From positions 13,630 to 77,629 of the forward strand of contig JAKELU010000010.1 in assembly GCA_022760735.1 (NCBI GenBank): a stretch of DNA of 64,000 nucleotides, given 5' to 3'. The number at the start of each line of letters is the position of its first letter. The first letter of the stretch is position 1. Under the pieces are notes generated by a model. That model made no database searches and had not been told where the DNA came from. It was given only the letters and a program-made list of their open reading frames with translations. The position numbers were made by a program, and so were the translations under genes. Source of the DNA: Firmicutes bacterium FC7 (GTDB taxonomy: Bacteria; Bacillota; Clostridia; Tissierellales; Tissierellaceae). This document shows positions 8,255 through 17,967 of the stretch, in pieces.

Positions 8255-9709
8255 TTATAATAAATTTTTTGCATAATTCCAGAGAATATCCATCTCTTCT
8301 AGTGTCATATTCTTTAAATCTTTACCTTTTTCTTTAGCTTTAAGCTCCATTAACTCTAATCTTTTTATGAACTTATTAACGGTTCTATTCAATGCAACTT
8401 CTGGATTAACATCAAGAAATCTTGCAAGATTTACTACTGCAAATAATAAATCTCCCAATTCTTCTTCAACATGCTTATGTTTTTTTCCATACTCTTTATA
8501 AGCATCTAAAACCTCATTGAACTCTTCAGACACCTTATCTATAGGTCCCTGTATATCGTCCCAGTCAAAACCTATTTCAGCTGCTTTGTCTTGAACTTTA
8601 AAGCTCATCATTAGAGCGGGAAGCTTTGGTAAATCCTTAAGTTTTTCTGTGAGAGTGGTTAACTCCCTGCTTTCATACTTAATCTTATTCCAATTATATA
8701 CTACTTCATCTGATTTTTCCACATTTTTTTGAGAAAATACATGCGGATGACGCAAAATTAATTTGTTTCCCAAAGCAGAAGTTACATCGATAGGATTAAA
8801 CTCACCTTCCTCATATGCAATTTGGGAGTGGAAAACCACCTGCAATAGTAAATCGCCCAATTCTTCCATCAAATTATCGATATCACCACTGTCTATAGCG
8901 TCTACTACTTCATAGGCTTCCTCAATTAATGATTGCCTTATGGACTCATGAGTCTGCTCTATATCCCATGGGCAACCCTCATTACTCCTTAATAACCTCA
9001 TTATACCCATAATATCGTTAAAATCAAATATTTTTTTATCCTTTTTTTCTATTTTTGGTACAAAAATACTTGTTAACGCACCAACTTTACCTGTTCTATC
9101 CAGTTCAAATATTGGAATTTTAAATACTTCTTCCTCATTTTTAACCCCGCCACTATGAATTAGCCATATTTTGTGCTCATCACCGTAAATTTCAGATAAA
9201 ATGATTTTAACTTCACTTAATATTCTCTCATTATATACTTGAGTTATTATCATATCAACGTTGATATCGACAACAAGGCTATCAAATTCAGCCCCATCAA
9301 CAATTTTAAGGCCGTTAATTGGATCTCGTCCAACTATCTCTATTAACGGCTCTATAAAGCTCATTCCCGATACTATCTCTATTTCTAAATCCTCTTTTAA
9401 AAGTAGCTCTACCGTCTTCTCAGCAACCATAGGATTCCCAGGAACGTAATAATTTATCTCATCCTCCTTAGCTGCTTCCTCTTTTAACTCCATAACGATT
9501 CTTTTATATACATTTGAAAAATCCTCTTCTGTATCATATATATAATCATAACTCTTATACTCTATATTGTTGTCTTTAAAATATTTTACTGTTGGATGTT
9601 TTTCAGTTCTTAAAAAATGTTTTGAGCCACTATTAATTCGATTAATCGCTCCTAATGTTAAAGAACTTTCATCACCTGGCCCTAAACCAATTATATAAAT
9701 CTTTCCCAT
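8255..9709 (-). CDS. mazG: Tetrapyrrole methylase / MazG pyrophosphohydrolase fusion (YabN)
   Basis: Two-domain protein of 484 residues. Residues 1-220 resemble SAM-dependent tetrapyrrole methylases (IYIIGLGPGDESSLTLGA at the N-terminus and YVPGNPMVAEKTVELL). Residues 235-480 are a tandem MazG NTP pyrophosphatase region with GCPWDIEQTHESI, EEAYEVVDAI and EELGDLLLQVVFHS, the EExxE/ExxD metal-binding pattern, repeated as EEFNEVLDAY and EELGDLLFAV. It probably cleans up non-canonical NTPs; the role of the methylase half is unknown even in Bacillus. It lies between spoVB and hup. Confidence 0.93.
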   Translation of the reverse strand: MGKIYIIGLGPGDESSLTLGAINRINSGSKHFLRTEKHPTVKYFKDNNIEYKSYDYIYDTEEDFSNVYKRIVMELKEEAAKEDEINYYVPGNPMVAEKTVELLLKEDLEIEIVSGMSFIEPLIEIVGRDPINGLKIVDGAEFDSLVVDINVDMIITQVYNERILSEVKIILSEIYGDEHKIWLIHSGGVKNEEEVFKIPIFELDRTGKVGALTSIFVPKIEKKDKKIFDFNDIMGIMRLLRSNEGCPWDIEQTHESIRQSLIEEAYEVVDAIDSGDIDNLMEELGDLLLQVVFHSQIAYEEGEFNPIDVTSALGNKLILRHPHVFSQKNVEKSDEVVYNWNKIKYESRELTTLTEKLKDLPKLPALMMSFKVQDKAAEIGFDWDDIQGPIDKVSEEFNEVLDAYKEYGKKHKHVEEELGDLLFAVVNLARFLDVNPEVALNRTVNKFIKRLELMELKAKEKGKDLKNMTLEEMDILWNYAKNLL

Positions 9710-9725
9710 TTCTTTCTCCTTTGTA

Positions 9726-11342
9726 TTACTTAAATATTCTATATTTATTTAACTTACTAGCTAATTTGTCCCCTTTAGGTATAATATTTAAATCCTCTTC
9801 TGTTATTGTACCTGTTATTATCAATAGTATTACATAAGTTAGAGCTCCTATACATACTCCAGCAAGAGTAGCCAATCTATCGCTTACTATATCAAGTAAT
9901 ATAGTATAACCTAACCTTGCTACAATTGCCATTCCTACAGCAGAAATCAATGGTTTAAATATTATATTAATGTAATTTACCTTAACTTTAGTTATCTTCA
10001 TTACACATATAAAGTCAAGTATTGCTGCTATTGTATAAGCTGCAACAGTGCTAATTGCAGCACCTCTAATATTTATAGCTGGAATTGCAGTTAAAGTATA
10101 GGTTAAGATTACTTTAACTATTGCTCCTAAGGCTAAGTTCCTAACTGGTATAAAAGGCTTACCTAAACCTTGGAGCATTGCAGTTAAGGATTGAACTAGG
10201 GTTAAGAAAATTACTCCAAAGGATAAATATGCTAAGAGCTCACCAGTACTTCTTATTGTTTCAGCTGGATTTTTGTAATATAGAAGTTCAATTATAGGTG
10301 TTGATAATACGAATAATCCAAAGGCACACGGAAGACCAATTAGCAAAGTAATTCTTACTCCTGATGATATAAGCTCCTTAATTTCATATTTATTATTTCT
10401 AATATACGCATCTGATATTGATGGAACCATACTCATAGCAATTGCAACTGAAAAAACTTGAGGTAAATTGATTAAGGTTTGTGCAAAACCTTTAAGTTGA
10501 CCATATAGGTCATTTGCAATTTTTTCACTATAGCCGATTGATTGAAGCCTTCTTAAAACCAAGGATGCATCTATTGTATCCATAATTGGAGCTATAGCCG
10601 AGCCAATTGTTATTGGTATAGCTATAGCTAATAAGTCTCGAACTATTTTTGAAACAGGGTATTCTTTATGTATTGTACTTTGTTTTACCTCTGTTGTTAT
10701 TGATGTTCTATTCTTAATATATATATACATCATAATTAAAGCTCCTGCTATTCCACCAGCTGAACCACCAAAGGATGCTCCACCTGCTGCCATTGGAATG
10801 TCATAGCCTAATTTTAGTAGTAATACTGTCAACCCTAATCCAGCAACAACTCTAAATAATTGCTCCACTATTTGTGATAATGCAGTTGGGACCATAGTTT
10901 TTCTTCCCTGAAAAAATCCCCTAAAGGCCGACATGATTGGAACTACTAACAAAGCGGGAACTAATGCAATTAAAGCATAGTATGCATTAGTATTACCTAT
11001 ATATTTAACGATAGTCTTACCACCTATTAAAACAAATAGGGACGTAAGAATTCCACCTAAACTTAAGCCTAATAAGGCTACTTTGAATACCTTATGTGCA
11101 CTTCTATGATCACCTATTGCCCTCTTTTCAGAAACCAGCTTTGCGATTGCTACTGGAAAACCTGCCGTTGAAAGAGTTAGCAGTAGATTATAGAATGGAT
11201 AAGCTGTCTGATAATATCCCATCCCTTCTGATTTAATGATATTAGATAATGGTATTCTATAAATTGCACCTAGAATTTTTACAATAACGCCTGCTATTCC
11301 TAAAATAGCAGCCCCCCTTAAGAAATTGTTGTCCTTAGCCAT
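9726..11342 (-). CDS. spoVB: Stage V sporulation protein B / MATE-like lipid-linked precursor flippase
   Basis: Polytopic membrane protein (about 14 hydrophobic helices) of the MOP exporter superfamily, polysaccharide biosynthesis branch. SpoVB-type proteins are needed for spore cortex and YabM relatives sit at this position in Bacillus. The N-terminal FLRGAAILGIAGVIVKILGAIYRIPL is typical. ATG at 11342 is chosen over the ATG at 11348 because AGGAGG is nine bases upstream of it and only three from the other. Which paralogue (SpoVB or YabM/MurJ-like) cannot be settled without comparison. Confidence 0.87.
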   Translation of the reverse strand: MAKDNNFLRGAAILGIAGVIVKILGAIYRIPLSNIIKSEGMGYYQTAYPFYNLLLTLSTAGFPVAIAKLVSEKRAIGDHRSAHKVFKVALLGLSLGGILTSLFVLIGGKTIVKYIGNTNAYYALIALVPALLVVPIMSAFRGFFQGRKTMVPTALSQIVEQLFRVVAGLGLTVLLLKLGYDIPMAAGGASFGGSAGGIAGALIMMYIYIKNRTSITTEVKQSTIHKEYPVSKIVRDLLAIAIPITIGSAIAPIMDTIDASLVLRRLQSIGYSEKIANDLYGQLKGFAQTLINLPQVFSVAIAMSMVPSISDAYIRNNKYEIKELISSGVRITLLIGLPCAFGLFVLSTPIIELLYYKNPAETIRSTGELLAYLSFGVIFLTLVQSLTAMLQGLGKPFIPVRNLALGAIVKVILTYTLTAIPAINIRGAAISTVAAYTIAAILDFICVMKITKVKVNYINIIFKPLISAVGMAIVARLGYTILLDIVSDRLATLAGVCIGALTYVILLIITGTITEEDLNIIPKGDKLASKLNKYRIFK

Positions 11343-11400
11343 GGACATATACCTCCTAATTATTTAAAAATTTCATATACTTATTTAGACTCCAAAATTA

Positions 11401-11531
11401 CAAAGGAATTTCAACATACTTCACAATGAGTATAACTCATTTTAGCATCAGGAAATTGCATAGCAATTTCTTAACATTGCGGTAATGAGTTGAGGATTAA
11501 TCACCAACTCATTATACCAAAGGAGTTCAAG
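11401..11531. repeat. Three-hairpin intergenic module flanked by imperfect direct repeats
   Basis: Hairpin 1 has arms AATGAGT/ACTCATT (11425-11441). Hairpin 2 has arms GAAATTGC/GCAATTTC (11452-11470). Hairpin 3 has arms near GGTAATGAGTTG and CAACTCATTATACC (11481-11518, two-base bulge). Imperfect direct repeats CAAAGGAATTTCAA (11401) and CAAAGGAGTTCAA (11518) flank the module. Arms of hairpins 1 and 3 share AATGAGT and could pair with one another. It lies in the transcribed spacer from birA to spoVB. Confidence 0.55.
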
Positions 11532-11549
11532 TAATACCACTGAAAAGTT

Positions 11550-12530
11550 CTAAATGTATCCCTCTACTCCTCTTATTGAAATTTCTCCAGAAAAGACATT
11601 CTCAATATTACCATCTTCAAATTCAACAATTAGTTCACCAGCTTCATTTATATCAAGAGCTCTACCTAATTTATAAGTTGAACCATTCATGACTTTTATT
11701 TCTTTGCCAATAACAGCAGAGCTGTTTCTGCATATTTCTATTGTTCTACTTATGTTTTCTTCATCTCTAAAAGGTATATACAATTCCTCAAATTTGCTTA
11801 AAATAGTACCCAACAACTTCTTTCTATCTATTCTATTTTTTGCTTCTATCTTAAGTGATGTTGCTTTATGCTTAATATCCTCTGGAATCTCACTTTCTTC
11901 TAAGTTTACATTAACACCTATACCAATAATTACATAGTTTATCATATTTAATTCACTATTCATTTCCGTAAGAATGCCACATACTTTTTTACCATTTATA
12001 ACAATATCATTTGGCCATTTTATTTTAGATTCAATTCCCATTTCTTTTAATGAAAGGCAAACAGCCGCAGCCCCTATTAAGGTCAATTTAGCAACTTTCA
12101 TTGGTGTCATTTGTGGTTTTAGGATAACGGAAAAATATATTCCTTTTTTCTTAGGAGATTCCCACGTCCTGCCAAGCCTACCTCTACCTTTTGTTTGTTC
12201 TTCAGCTACTACAATTACACCCTCTTTCTCTTCAAAAGCTATATCCTTGGCCATTTTATTTGTAGAATCTATTGAATCATAATAGTATATTTTATTGCCT
12301 ATAAATCTAGTATCTAAATACTCCTTAATTTCTTCATAAGTAAGAATATCAGGTGATGATACTAGTTTATATCCCTTTCTTGGAATTGATTCTATTTCAT
12401 AGCCATCATCTTTTAATGAATTGATAGCTTTCCATATAGCTGCCCTAGTTACACCAAATTTTTTTGAAATACTTTCTCCTGATACAAAGTCTTCACTTTC
12501 TTTTAGTAATTCTAAAATCTTGTTTCTCAC
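11550..12530 (-). CDS. birA: Biotin--[acetyl-CoA-carboxylase] ligase / biotin operon repressor BirA
   Basis: Bifunctional BirA: it attaches biotin to carboxylases and represses biotin genes. Residues 1-60 are a winged helix (ESISKKFGVTRAAIWKAINS). The ligase core has YYDSIDSTNKMAK, the biotinyl-AMP loop GRGRLGRTWESP and the active-site stretch KWPNDI with the catalytic Lys. A C-terminal SH3-like domain ends the 326 residues. GTG start at 12530. Its place between spoVT and spoVB is not part of the Bacillus order. Confidence 0.95.
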   Translation of the reverse strand: MRNKILELLKESEDFVSGESISKKFGVTRAAIWKAINSLKDDGYEIESIPRKGYKLVSSPDILTYEEIKEYLDTRFIGNKIYYYDSIDSTNKMAKDIAFEEKEGVIVVAEEQTKGRGRLGRTWESPKKKGIYFSVILKPQMTPMKVAKLTLIGAAAVCLSLKEMGIESKIKWPNDIVINGKKVCGILTEMNSELNMINYVIIGIGVNVNLEESEIPEDIKHKATSLKIEAKNRIDRKKLLGTILSKFEELYIPFRDEENISRTIEICRNSSAVIGKEIKVMNGSTYKLGRALDINEAGELIVEFEDGNIENVFSGEISIRGVEGYI

Positions 12531-12635
12531 ATTATCACAACCTATTCTTTATATATAATTCTAATTTCTAAATCACCTATACATATTATAAGATAATTAA
12601 CAATAAAACACAGCACATCTTTAAACTTGCAAAAT

Positions 12636-12660
12636 AAAAACCTACCCCTTTGGGTAGGTT
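12636..12660 (-). terminator. Intrinsic terminator after spoVT
   Basis: AACCTACCC (12639-12647) pairs with GGGTAGGTT (12652-12660) over a four-base loop, followed on the minus strand by five or more Ts. The right arm abuts the spoVT stop codon. Confidence 0.9.
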
Positions 12661-13211
12661 TAGTTTCCCATCTGTTTTGATAAGAATCCTGCTGCAGTTT
12701 CAGCAAGTTTAATTTCCAATTCTCCCATCTTAGCATCGAATTCCTTTGATAATAGTACCACTGCACCAATAGGGTCGCCTTGCATGACAATAGGAGCAAT
12801 TACCTGGCCAGTGTATTCATTTTCACCTTCATCCTCATAATAGATTTTTATTGGTTTGTTTTTTTCGTCAGCAACATAAGTAGTTCTATTTTCTGTTAAC
12901 CTTTCTAAATCTGGACTTACCCGCTTATCTAAATATTCTTTCTTTGAACCACCTGAAATTGCGATTATTGTGTCTCTATCTGTAATTATTGCAATGTGTC
13001 CTGTATTATCATGTAAAGACTGACAATATTCACTAGCAAATTCATTTAATTCTCCTATTGGTGAGTATTTCTTTAATATTACCTGACCTTCTCTATCTGT
13101 GAATATCTCCAAAGGATCTCCTTCTCTAATTCTAAGGGTCCGTCTGATTTCTTTAGGAATAACAACTCTGCCTAAATCATCTATACGTCTTACGATTCCT
13201 GTGGCCTTCAA
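12660..13211 (-). CDS. spoVT: Stage V sporulation protein T, AbrB-type regulator
   Basis: Forespore transcription factor that modulates sigma-G genes. Residues 1-50 form the AbrB swapped-hairpin DNA-binding domain (MKATGIVRRIDDLGRVVIPK, then LRIREGDPLEIF). The rest is a GAF-like domain ending in ETAAGFLSKQMGN. TTG start at 13211 with AAGGAGG upstream. 183 residues is standard. A terminator follows directly, so it is likely monocistronic. Confidence 0.96.
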   Translation of the reverse strand: MKATGIVRRIDDLGRVVIPKEIRRTLRIREGDPLEIFTDREGQVILKKYSPIGELNEFASEYCQSLHDNTGHIAIITDRDTIIAISGGSKKEYLDKRVSPDLERLTENRTTYVADEKNKPIKIYYEDEGENEYTGQVIAPIVMQGDPIGAVVLLSKEFDAKMGELEIKLAETAAGFLSKQMGN

Positions 13212-13321
13212 AATAACTACCTCCTTACATATGTTGGTTTACTTATTATTTTACTTTACATGTAAATTTATACATTCCAATAGATCAAGTCAGAACAAAG
13301 CAAAACATACAAATATTAAAA

Positions 13322-13370
13322 TAAAAAATTGGAGATTATTAACTATCTCTATAGGTTAATATCTCCAATT
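13322..13370 (-). terminator. Hairpin terminator after the PrsA-like gene
   Basis: TTGGAGATTATTAAC and GTTAATATCTCCAA pair imperfectly (13329-13370) with a short loop; the minus strand runs into a T-rich tail. Located between the foldase gene and spoVT. Confidence 0.75.
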
Positions 13371-13389
13371 TTATAAATTCTACTAATTA

Positions 13390-14331
13390 TTAATCTAAAT
13401 ATTTTTCTACCTTAGCATCGTCTCTTAATTTCTGAATCTTATTTAAATATTGTTCTTCCTTAAGAAGGTTCTTAATATCATCAGAAAGTTCTTCATAGGC
13501 ATCTCTTTTCTCATTTAACTGAATTATGTGGTATCCTACTTCAGTCTTAACTAGCTCACTGATTTCTCCTTCTTCTAAAGCAAAAGCTGCATCTTCAAAC
13601 TCTGGAATCATTTGACCCTTTCCAAAGTAACCTAAATCTCCTCCATGAGCAGCTGATACACTATCAATTGATTTAAGTGTTGCAAGGGTAGCAAAGTCTT
13701 CCCCATCCTTTAATCTTTCTAAAATTTCTCTTCCTTCTTCTTCAGTTGCAACTAGAATGTGACTAGCTCTAATTACAATTAGATTATCCTTATTTTCATC
13801 ATAGTATTCTTTTGCCTCATCATCTGCAATCTCGATACCTTTTAAAAATTCTTCCTTGTGTTTAGATACTAATAGTTCTTTTCTCATATTGGTAATAAAA
13901 AATTCTTCTGATATCTCAGTACTTTTTAGAAATTCATCATATTTTTCCCTGCCACCCATTCCTTCTATATAACTTTCCATTAGGTCATCTATTTCTACAT
14001 CTGTAATTGAAATATTCATGGATTCTGCCTCTTTAGCTATTATCTTCTCCATAATTATTTTTTCCAGTACACTTTCCTTTATAGTATCATCAAGAGACTT
14101 TCCATCTGCTCCAACCTGATCTAATGCATCTTCTCCTAATTCTCTTTCATAGAGCTTTCTAAACACATTATAATCCTCTTGAAATTCCTCTTCAGTAATG
14201 CCTTCTCCATTTACTTTAGCAACCAAGCCCTCAACATTTTTCTCTGCACAACCAACTACTCCAACAGCTAATATCATTATTGTCAAAATAAATGACAACT
14301 TCCTTAATATAAGTTTATTCAAATAAAACAT
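13390..14331 (-). CDS. Peptidylprolyl isomerase, PrsA/SurA-like lipoprotein
   Basis: Extracytoplasmic foldase of 313 residues. An N-terminal signal with lipobox VVGC (Cys at about 28) predicts lipid anchoring. A SurA-N-like helical region follows (about 30-180), then a parvulin domain at about 185-285 with IRASHILVATEEEG, HGGDLGYFGKGQMIPEFEDAAFALEEGE and GYHIIQL. PrsA-like proteins often sit after mfd in Clostridia. It lies 67 bases downstream of mfd, separated by a hairpin. Confidence 0.93.
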   Translation of the reverse strand: MFYLNKLILRKLSFILTIMILAVGVVGCAEKNVEGLVAKVNGEGITEEEFQEDYNVFRKLYERELGEDALDQVGADGKSLDDTIKESVLEKIIMEKIIAKEAESMNISITDVEIDDLMESYIEGMGGREKYDEFLKSTEISEEFFITNMRKELLVSKHKEEFLKGIEIADDEAKEYYDENKDNLIVIRASHILVATEEEGREILERLKDGEDFATLATLKSIDSVSAAHGGDLGYFGKGQMIPEFEDAAFALEEGEISELVKTEVGYHIIQLNEKRDAYEELSDDIKNLLKEEQYLNKIQKLRDDAKVEKYLD

Positions 14332-14360
14332 CCTCTCTTTTTCTTGTAAGTCTCATTTAG

Positions 14361-14398
14361 ATAAGTTTAGAATAATCCTTGTAATCATTCTAAACTTA
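14361..14398 (-). terminator. Hairpin after mfd
   Basis: ATAAGTTTAGAAT (14361-14373) and ATTCTAAACTTAT (14386-14398) are perfect 13-base arms with a 12-base loop directly after the mfd stop codon. The minus-strand continuation is only moderately T-rich, so it may be a weak terminator or an mRNA-stabilising hairpin. Confidence 0.6.
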
Positions 14399-17300
14399 TT
14401 ATAATTCATTTTGCTTTATTAAAAAAGCGTTAATTTTTTCAACTAATTCCTTCAATTCTTTCAATGAATTTTTTACCTTAAATAGGAAATATGGTGAACT
14501 TGATAAATCAAAGCTAAGTTTATTTCCATATTCCTCAGTTAAATAATGTATTAATTCAAGAGAAAGTTTCTTTGTTGAAACAAAATCAATCTTAATATCC
14601 TTGTCTCTTTCCTGGATGTTTTTAATATCAATTTTACTTGATAACGATCTAATGTATGAGATATCCATAAGATTTTCTACCTCTTTTGGAACATCACCAA
14701 ATCTATCTATAAGTTCATCTAGAAGCTCTCTATAATCCTCAATATTCTCTATGGAGGAAATCTTTTTATAGATTTCTATCTTTTGTTCTTCATCGGCTAT
14801 ATACCTCTTAGGTATAAAACCATCAACCTTCAAGTCGATTGTAGTCTCTAGCTCCTCAATTACTTCATTACCCTTTAATCTGTTTATAGCTTGACTTAAA
14901 TACTTAACATACAAATCGTAGCCTATAGATTCCATATGACCATGTTGAGCGTGCCCTATAAGATTACCTGCACCTCTAATTTCCAGGTCTCTCATAGCAA
15001 TCTTGTGGCCAGAACCAAACTCTGTAAATTCCTTAATAGCTCTTAGCCTTTTCTCTGCTACTTCAGTAAGGATCTTATCTTTTTCATAAGTAAAGTACGC
15101 ATATGCAACCCGATTTGATCTTCCAACTCTTCCCCTTAGCTGATAAAGCTGAGATAATCCCATTTTATCAGCATCATAGATTATTATAGTGTTAACATTT
15201 GGAATATCCAAGCCTGTTTCAATTATGGTAGTACTTACTAATACATCCTGTTCCTTATTGAGAAAATCCATCATTACCTTCTCAAGCTGTCTTTCAGACA
15301 TCTGACCATGACCAATTGCAAAAGTAGCTTCCGGTACCAGTGCTCTTAATTTTGATGCCATTAACTCTATACTTTCAACTCTGTTATAAACAAAATAAAC
15401 CTGTCCACCTCTACCAATTTCTCTTAGTATAGCATCCCTTATCATCTGTTCATTATATTCAACAACATAAGTTTGAATAGGATATCTTTCTTCCGGCGGA
15501 TCTTCTATAACAGACATATCTCTAATCCCAACTAATGACATATGAAGCGTTCTTGGTATAGGCGTAGCTGTCAGAGTAAGAACATCTACAGTCTCTTTCA
15601 ACTTCTTTAATGCTTCCTTATGCTTAACTCCAAATCTTTGCTCCTCATCTATAATAAGAAGTCCTAAGTCCTTAAATGCAATGTCCTTTGACAATAACCT
15701 ATGGGTACCCACAACCATGTCAATTGTACCTTTTCTTAGGCCTTCAATAGATAACTTTTGCTCGTGTGGACTCTTAAACCTACTTAACAAAGCCACCTTT
15801 ATAGGGAAATTTGCAAACCTATCTACAATGGTGTTGTAATGTTGCTGAGCTAATATTGTAGTAGGCACTAAAAATGCTACCTGTTTTCCTTCCATCAACG
15901 CTTTAAAAGCAGCTCTTAGCGCAACTTCAGTCTTACCATATCCAACATCACCACAAAGTAACCTATCCATAGGTTTAGGACTTTCCATGTCCTTTTTAAT
16001 CTCTTCTACTGACTTCAATTGACCTTCAGTTTCCTCATAAGGGAATAAATCTTCAAATTGTCTCTGCCATGGTGTATCAGGACCAAAAGCATACCCTTTG
16101 AGCTTTTCTCTTTTCGCATATAGCTCTACCAGATCCATGGCCATTTCTTCTACAGCCTTCTTAGCCTTTGTTTTGGCCTTTGTCCACTCCGTACTCGATA
16201 GTTTATTGATTTTAGGTTTTGCTTCTGAACCGATATATTTCTGTAGCATGTTCATCTGGTCAATAGGTAGATAAAGCTTATCCTTACCCTTATATTGAAT
16301 AGCTAGAAAATCCTTCTTTACATTCTGAATAGTTAACTGAACTACTCCTTCATATTGACCTATACCATAGTTCTCATGAACTACATAATCACCTACATTT
16401 AAATCAGTTATGCTTAAGGATTTACCTTTTGCCTTTTTTCGTTTCTTTGAAGCCCTATTCTTTCCAGCCCCAAATATTTCCTTATCACTTATAACAACTA
16501 ATTTAATACCTAAATACTCAAATCCACCTTTAAGGCTACCAGGTGTAATAAATATCTGAGATGATTTTATTTCTGCATTTCTATCTGCATAGAAACTACT
16601 CTCTATACCTAAGTCTCTTAAATTAGTCTGAAGCCTAATTCCCCTTTCCTCAGTTCCAGAAAGTATAATTATCTTATAACCCCTATATCTATAATGAATT
16701 AAATCCTCCTTTAATAGGTCCATCTTTGAATGATAGGATGGCATGGATTTTGATGTAAAGTTAATTATAGACAATGGGTTAAAATTTGAATCCCCCTTAA
16801 CTAAACTGCTATTTACAATACACTGTTTTTCCTTTATTACTGAAAGTAAATTTTTATATTCTATATATAAATTTATATGGCCAGGAAGAACTTCCCCTAT
16901 TTCTAATAGGTCTGTATATTTAATATTAAAATCATCTTTGAAATTTTTATAGCTTTCCTCTACTCGCTTTGGTTCATCTATAATAATTACAAGTTCATCA
17001 TTAAAATATCTAATCAAGTTGCTTAAGTATTCATCAGCTATATATGGTATTATTAAATCCCTATTAGCCATATACATATTTTCGTTTAAAAGCTCAATAT
17101 ATTTTGCAAACTTTTCATTGGCTACCCTAATAGCATGCTCTGTACTTTTCTTAGAATTTAGCTTTTTTAAATCCTTCTCAAGATTCTTTATTATACTATT
17201 CTTATACTCATCTATTATTAAAATTTCCTTTACAGGAGGAATTGTTACAATATTTTCATTATCTATCGAACGTTGTGTTAATAAATCAAAGGTTCTAATA

Positions 17301-17914
17301 GAATCTACTTCAGTATCAAATAATTCGACCCTATATGGATTTACACTATTAGGCGGGAAAAAGTCAATTATTCCACCTCTTACACTAAATTGACCTACCC
17401 CTTCAACCATAGGAACTCTTTCATAGCCAGCACTTACAAATGTGGACAATGCATCATCTAAATCTATATCTTTACCTACTTCAAAAATTTGAGTATATTT
17501 CTTGAATATTTCAGGTGTCGGAATTTTATCTAACAATGCCTCTATTGAAGAAATTACAAGTAAATCTTTTCCTTCCAAAAGACTAGATAAAATATTAAGC
17601 CTCTGAATAGCTCTTTCAGAGCTGAATGCATCTACATCATAATATAATACCTCTCTCTTTGGAAAAAGAGCAACATTTGAGTAACCAAGGTTTTTTATAT
17701 CATCATATAATATACTGCTTCTTACGTCATCGTAGGTAATTAACAATATTGGCTTATTAGCATGCTGCTTTAAAGCATAGGAAAAGTGCCCCAAATTCTC
17801 ATCTATGATTCCATAGGTTGAAATCGGAGTAAGCTTATCTTCTATATCCTTTAAAAGCTTTTTGTATGAATCTAAATTTTTTAGTGGATCAATCAAAAAG
17901 TCGTTCATTTTCAT
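14399..17914 (-). CDS. mfd: Transcription-repair coupling factor Mfd
   Basis: DNA translocase that removes RNA polymerase stalled at lesions and recruits UvrA. The 1171 residues cover the family's full length. In order: UvrB-like N-terminal module, the RNA-polymerase-interacting CarD-like domain (LNVGDYVVHENYGIGQYEGV), RecG-like helicase with Walker A GDVGYGKTE, the IIDEEQRFGV box and the TATPIPRTL motif, and a C-terminal TRCF domain. It lies between pth and the PrsA-like gene. The Bacillus fin gene normally between pth and mfd is absent here. Confidence 0.98.
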   Translation of the reverse strand: MKMNDFLIDPLKNLDSYKKLLKDIEDKLTPISTYGIIDENLGHFSYALKQHANKPILLITYDDVRSSILYDDIKNLGYSNVALFPKREVLYYDVDAFSSERAIQRLNILSSLLEGKDLLVISSIEALLDKIPTPEIFKKYTQIFEVGKDIDLDDALSTFVSAGYERVPMVEGVGQFSVRGGIIDFFPPNSVNPYRVELFDTEVDSIRTFDLLTQRSIDNENIVTIPPVKEILIIDEYKNSIIKNLEKDLKKLNSKKSTEHAIRVANEKFAKYIELLNENMYMANRDLIIPYIADEYLSNLIRYFNDELVIIIDEPKRVEESYKNFKDDFNIKYTDLLEIGEVLPGHINLYIEYKNLLSVIKEKQCIVNSSLVKGDSNFNPLSIINFTSKSMPSYHSKMDLLKEDLIHYRYRGYKIIILSGTEERGIRLQTNLRDLGIESSFYADRNAEIKSSQIFITPGSLKGGFEYLGIKLVVISDKEIFGAGKNRASKKRKKAKGKSLSITDLNVGDYVVHENYGIGQYEGVVQLTIQNVKKDFLAIQYKGKDKLYLPIDQMNMLQKYIGSEAKPKINKLSSTEWTKAKTKAKKAVEEMAMDLVELYAKREKLKGYAFGPDTPWQRQFEDLFPYEETEGQLKSVEEIKKDMESPKPMDRLLCGDVGYGKTEVALRAAFKALMEGKQVAFLVPTTILAQQHYNTIVDRFANFPIKVALLSRFKSPHEQKLSIEGLRKGTIDMVVGTHRLLSKDIAFKDLGLLIIDEEQRFGVKHKEALKKLKETVDVLTLTATPIPRTLHMSLVGIRDMSVIEDPPEERYPIQTYVVEYNEQMIRDAILREIGRGGQVYFVYNRVESIELMASKLRALVPEATFAIGHGQMSERQLEKVMMDFLNKEQDVLVSTTIIETGLDIPNVNTIIIYDADKMGLSQLYQLRGRVGRSNRVAYAYFTYEKDKILTEVAEKRLRAIKEFTEFGSGHKIAMRDLEIRGAGNLIGHAQHGHMESIGYDLYVKYLSQAINRLKGNEVIEELETTIDLKVDGFIPKRYIADEEQKIEIYKKISSIENIEDYRELLDELIDRFGDVPKEVENLMDISYIRSLSSKIDIKNIQERDKDIKIDFVSTKKLSLELIHYLTEEYGNKLSFDLSSSPYFLFKVKNSLKELKELVEKINAFLIKQNEL

Positions 17915-17947
17915 ACCCCTTGCATAATTTAAGACACAACACTACAA

Positions 17948-17967
17948 GCCCAGGTTTATTCCTGGGC
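17948..17967 (-). terminator. GC-rich hairpin at the end of pth
   Basis: GCCCAGG (17948-17954) pairs with CCTGGGC (17961-17967) over a six-base loop and overlaps the pth stop region. The minus-strand tail (TTGTAGTGTTGTG) is only weakly T-rich, so it may attenuate rather than end transcription into mfd. Confidence 0.5.

Noticed and set aside
12542-12799. 85-codon minus-strand frame overlapping the end of spoVT
   Set aside because: Runs through the spoVT terminator in another frame and resembles no protein; treated as chance.
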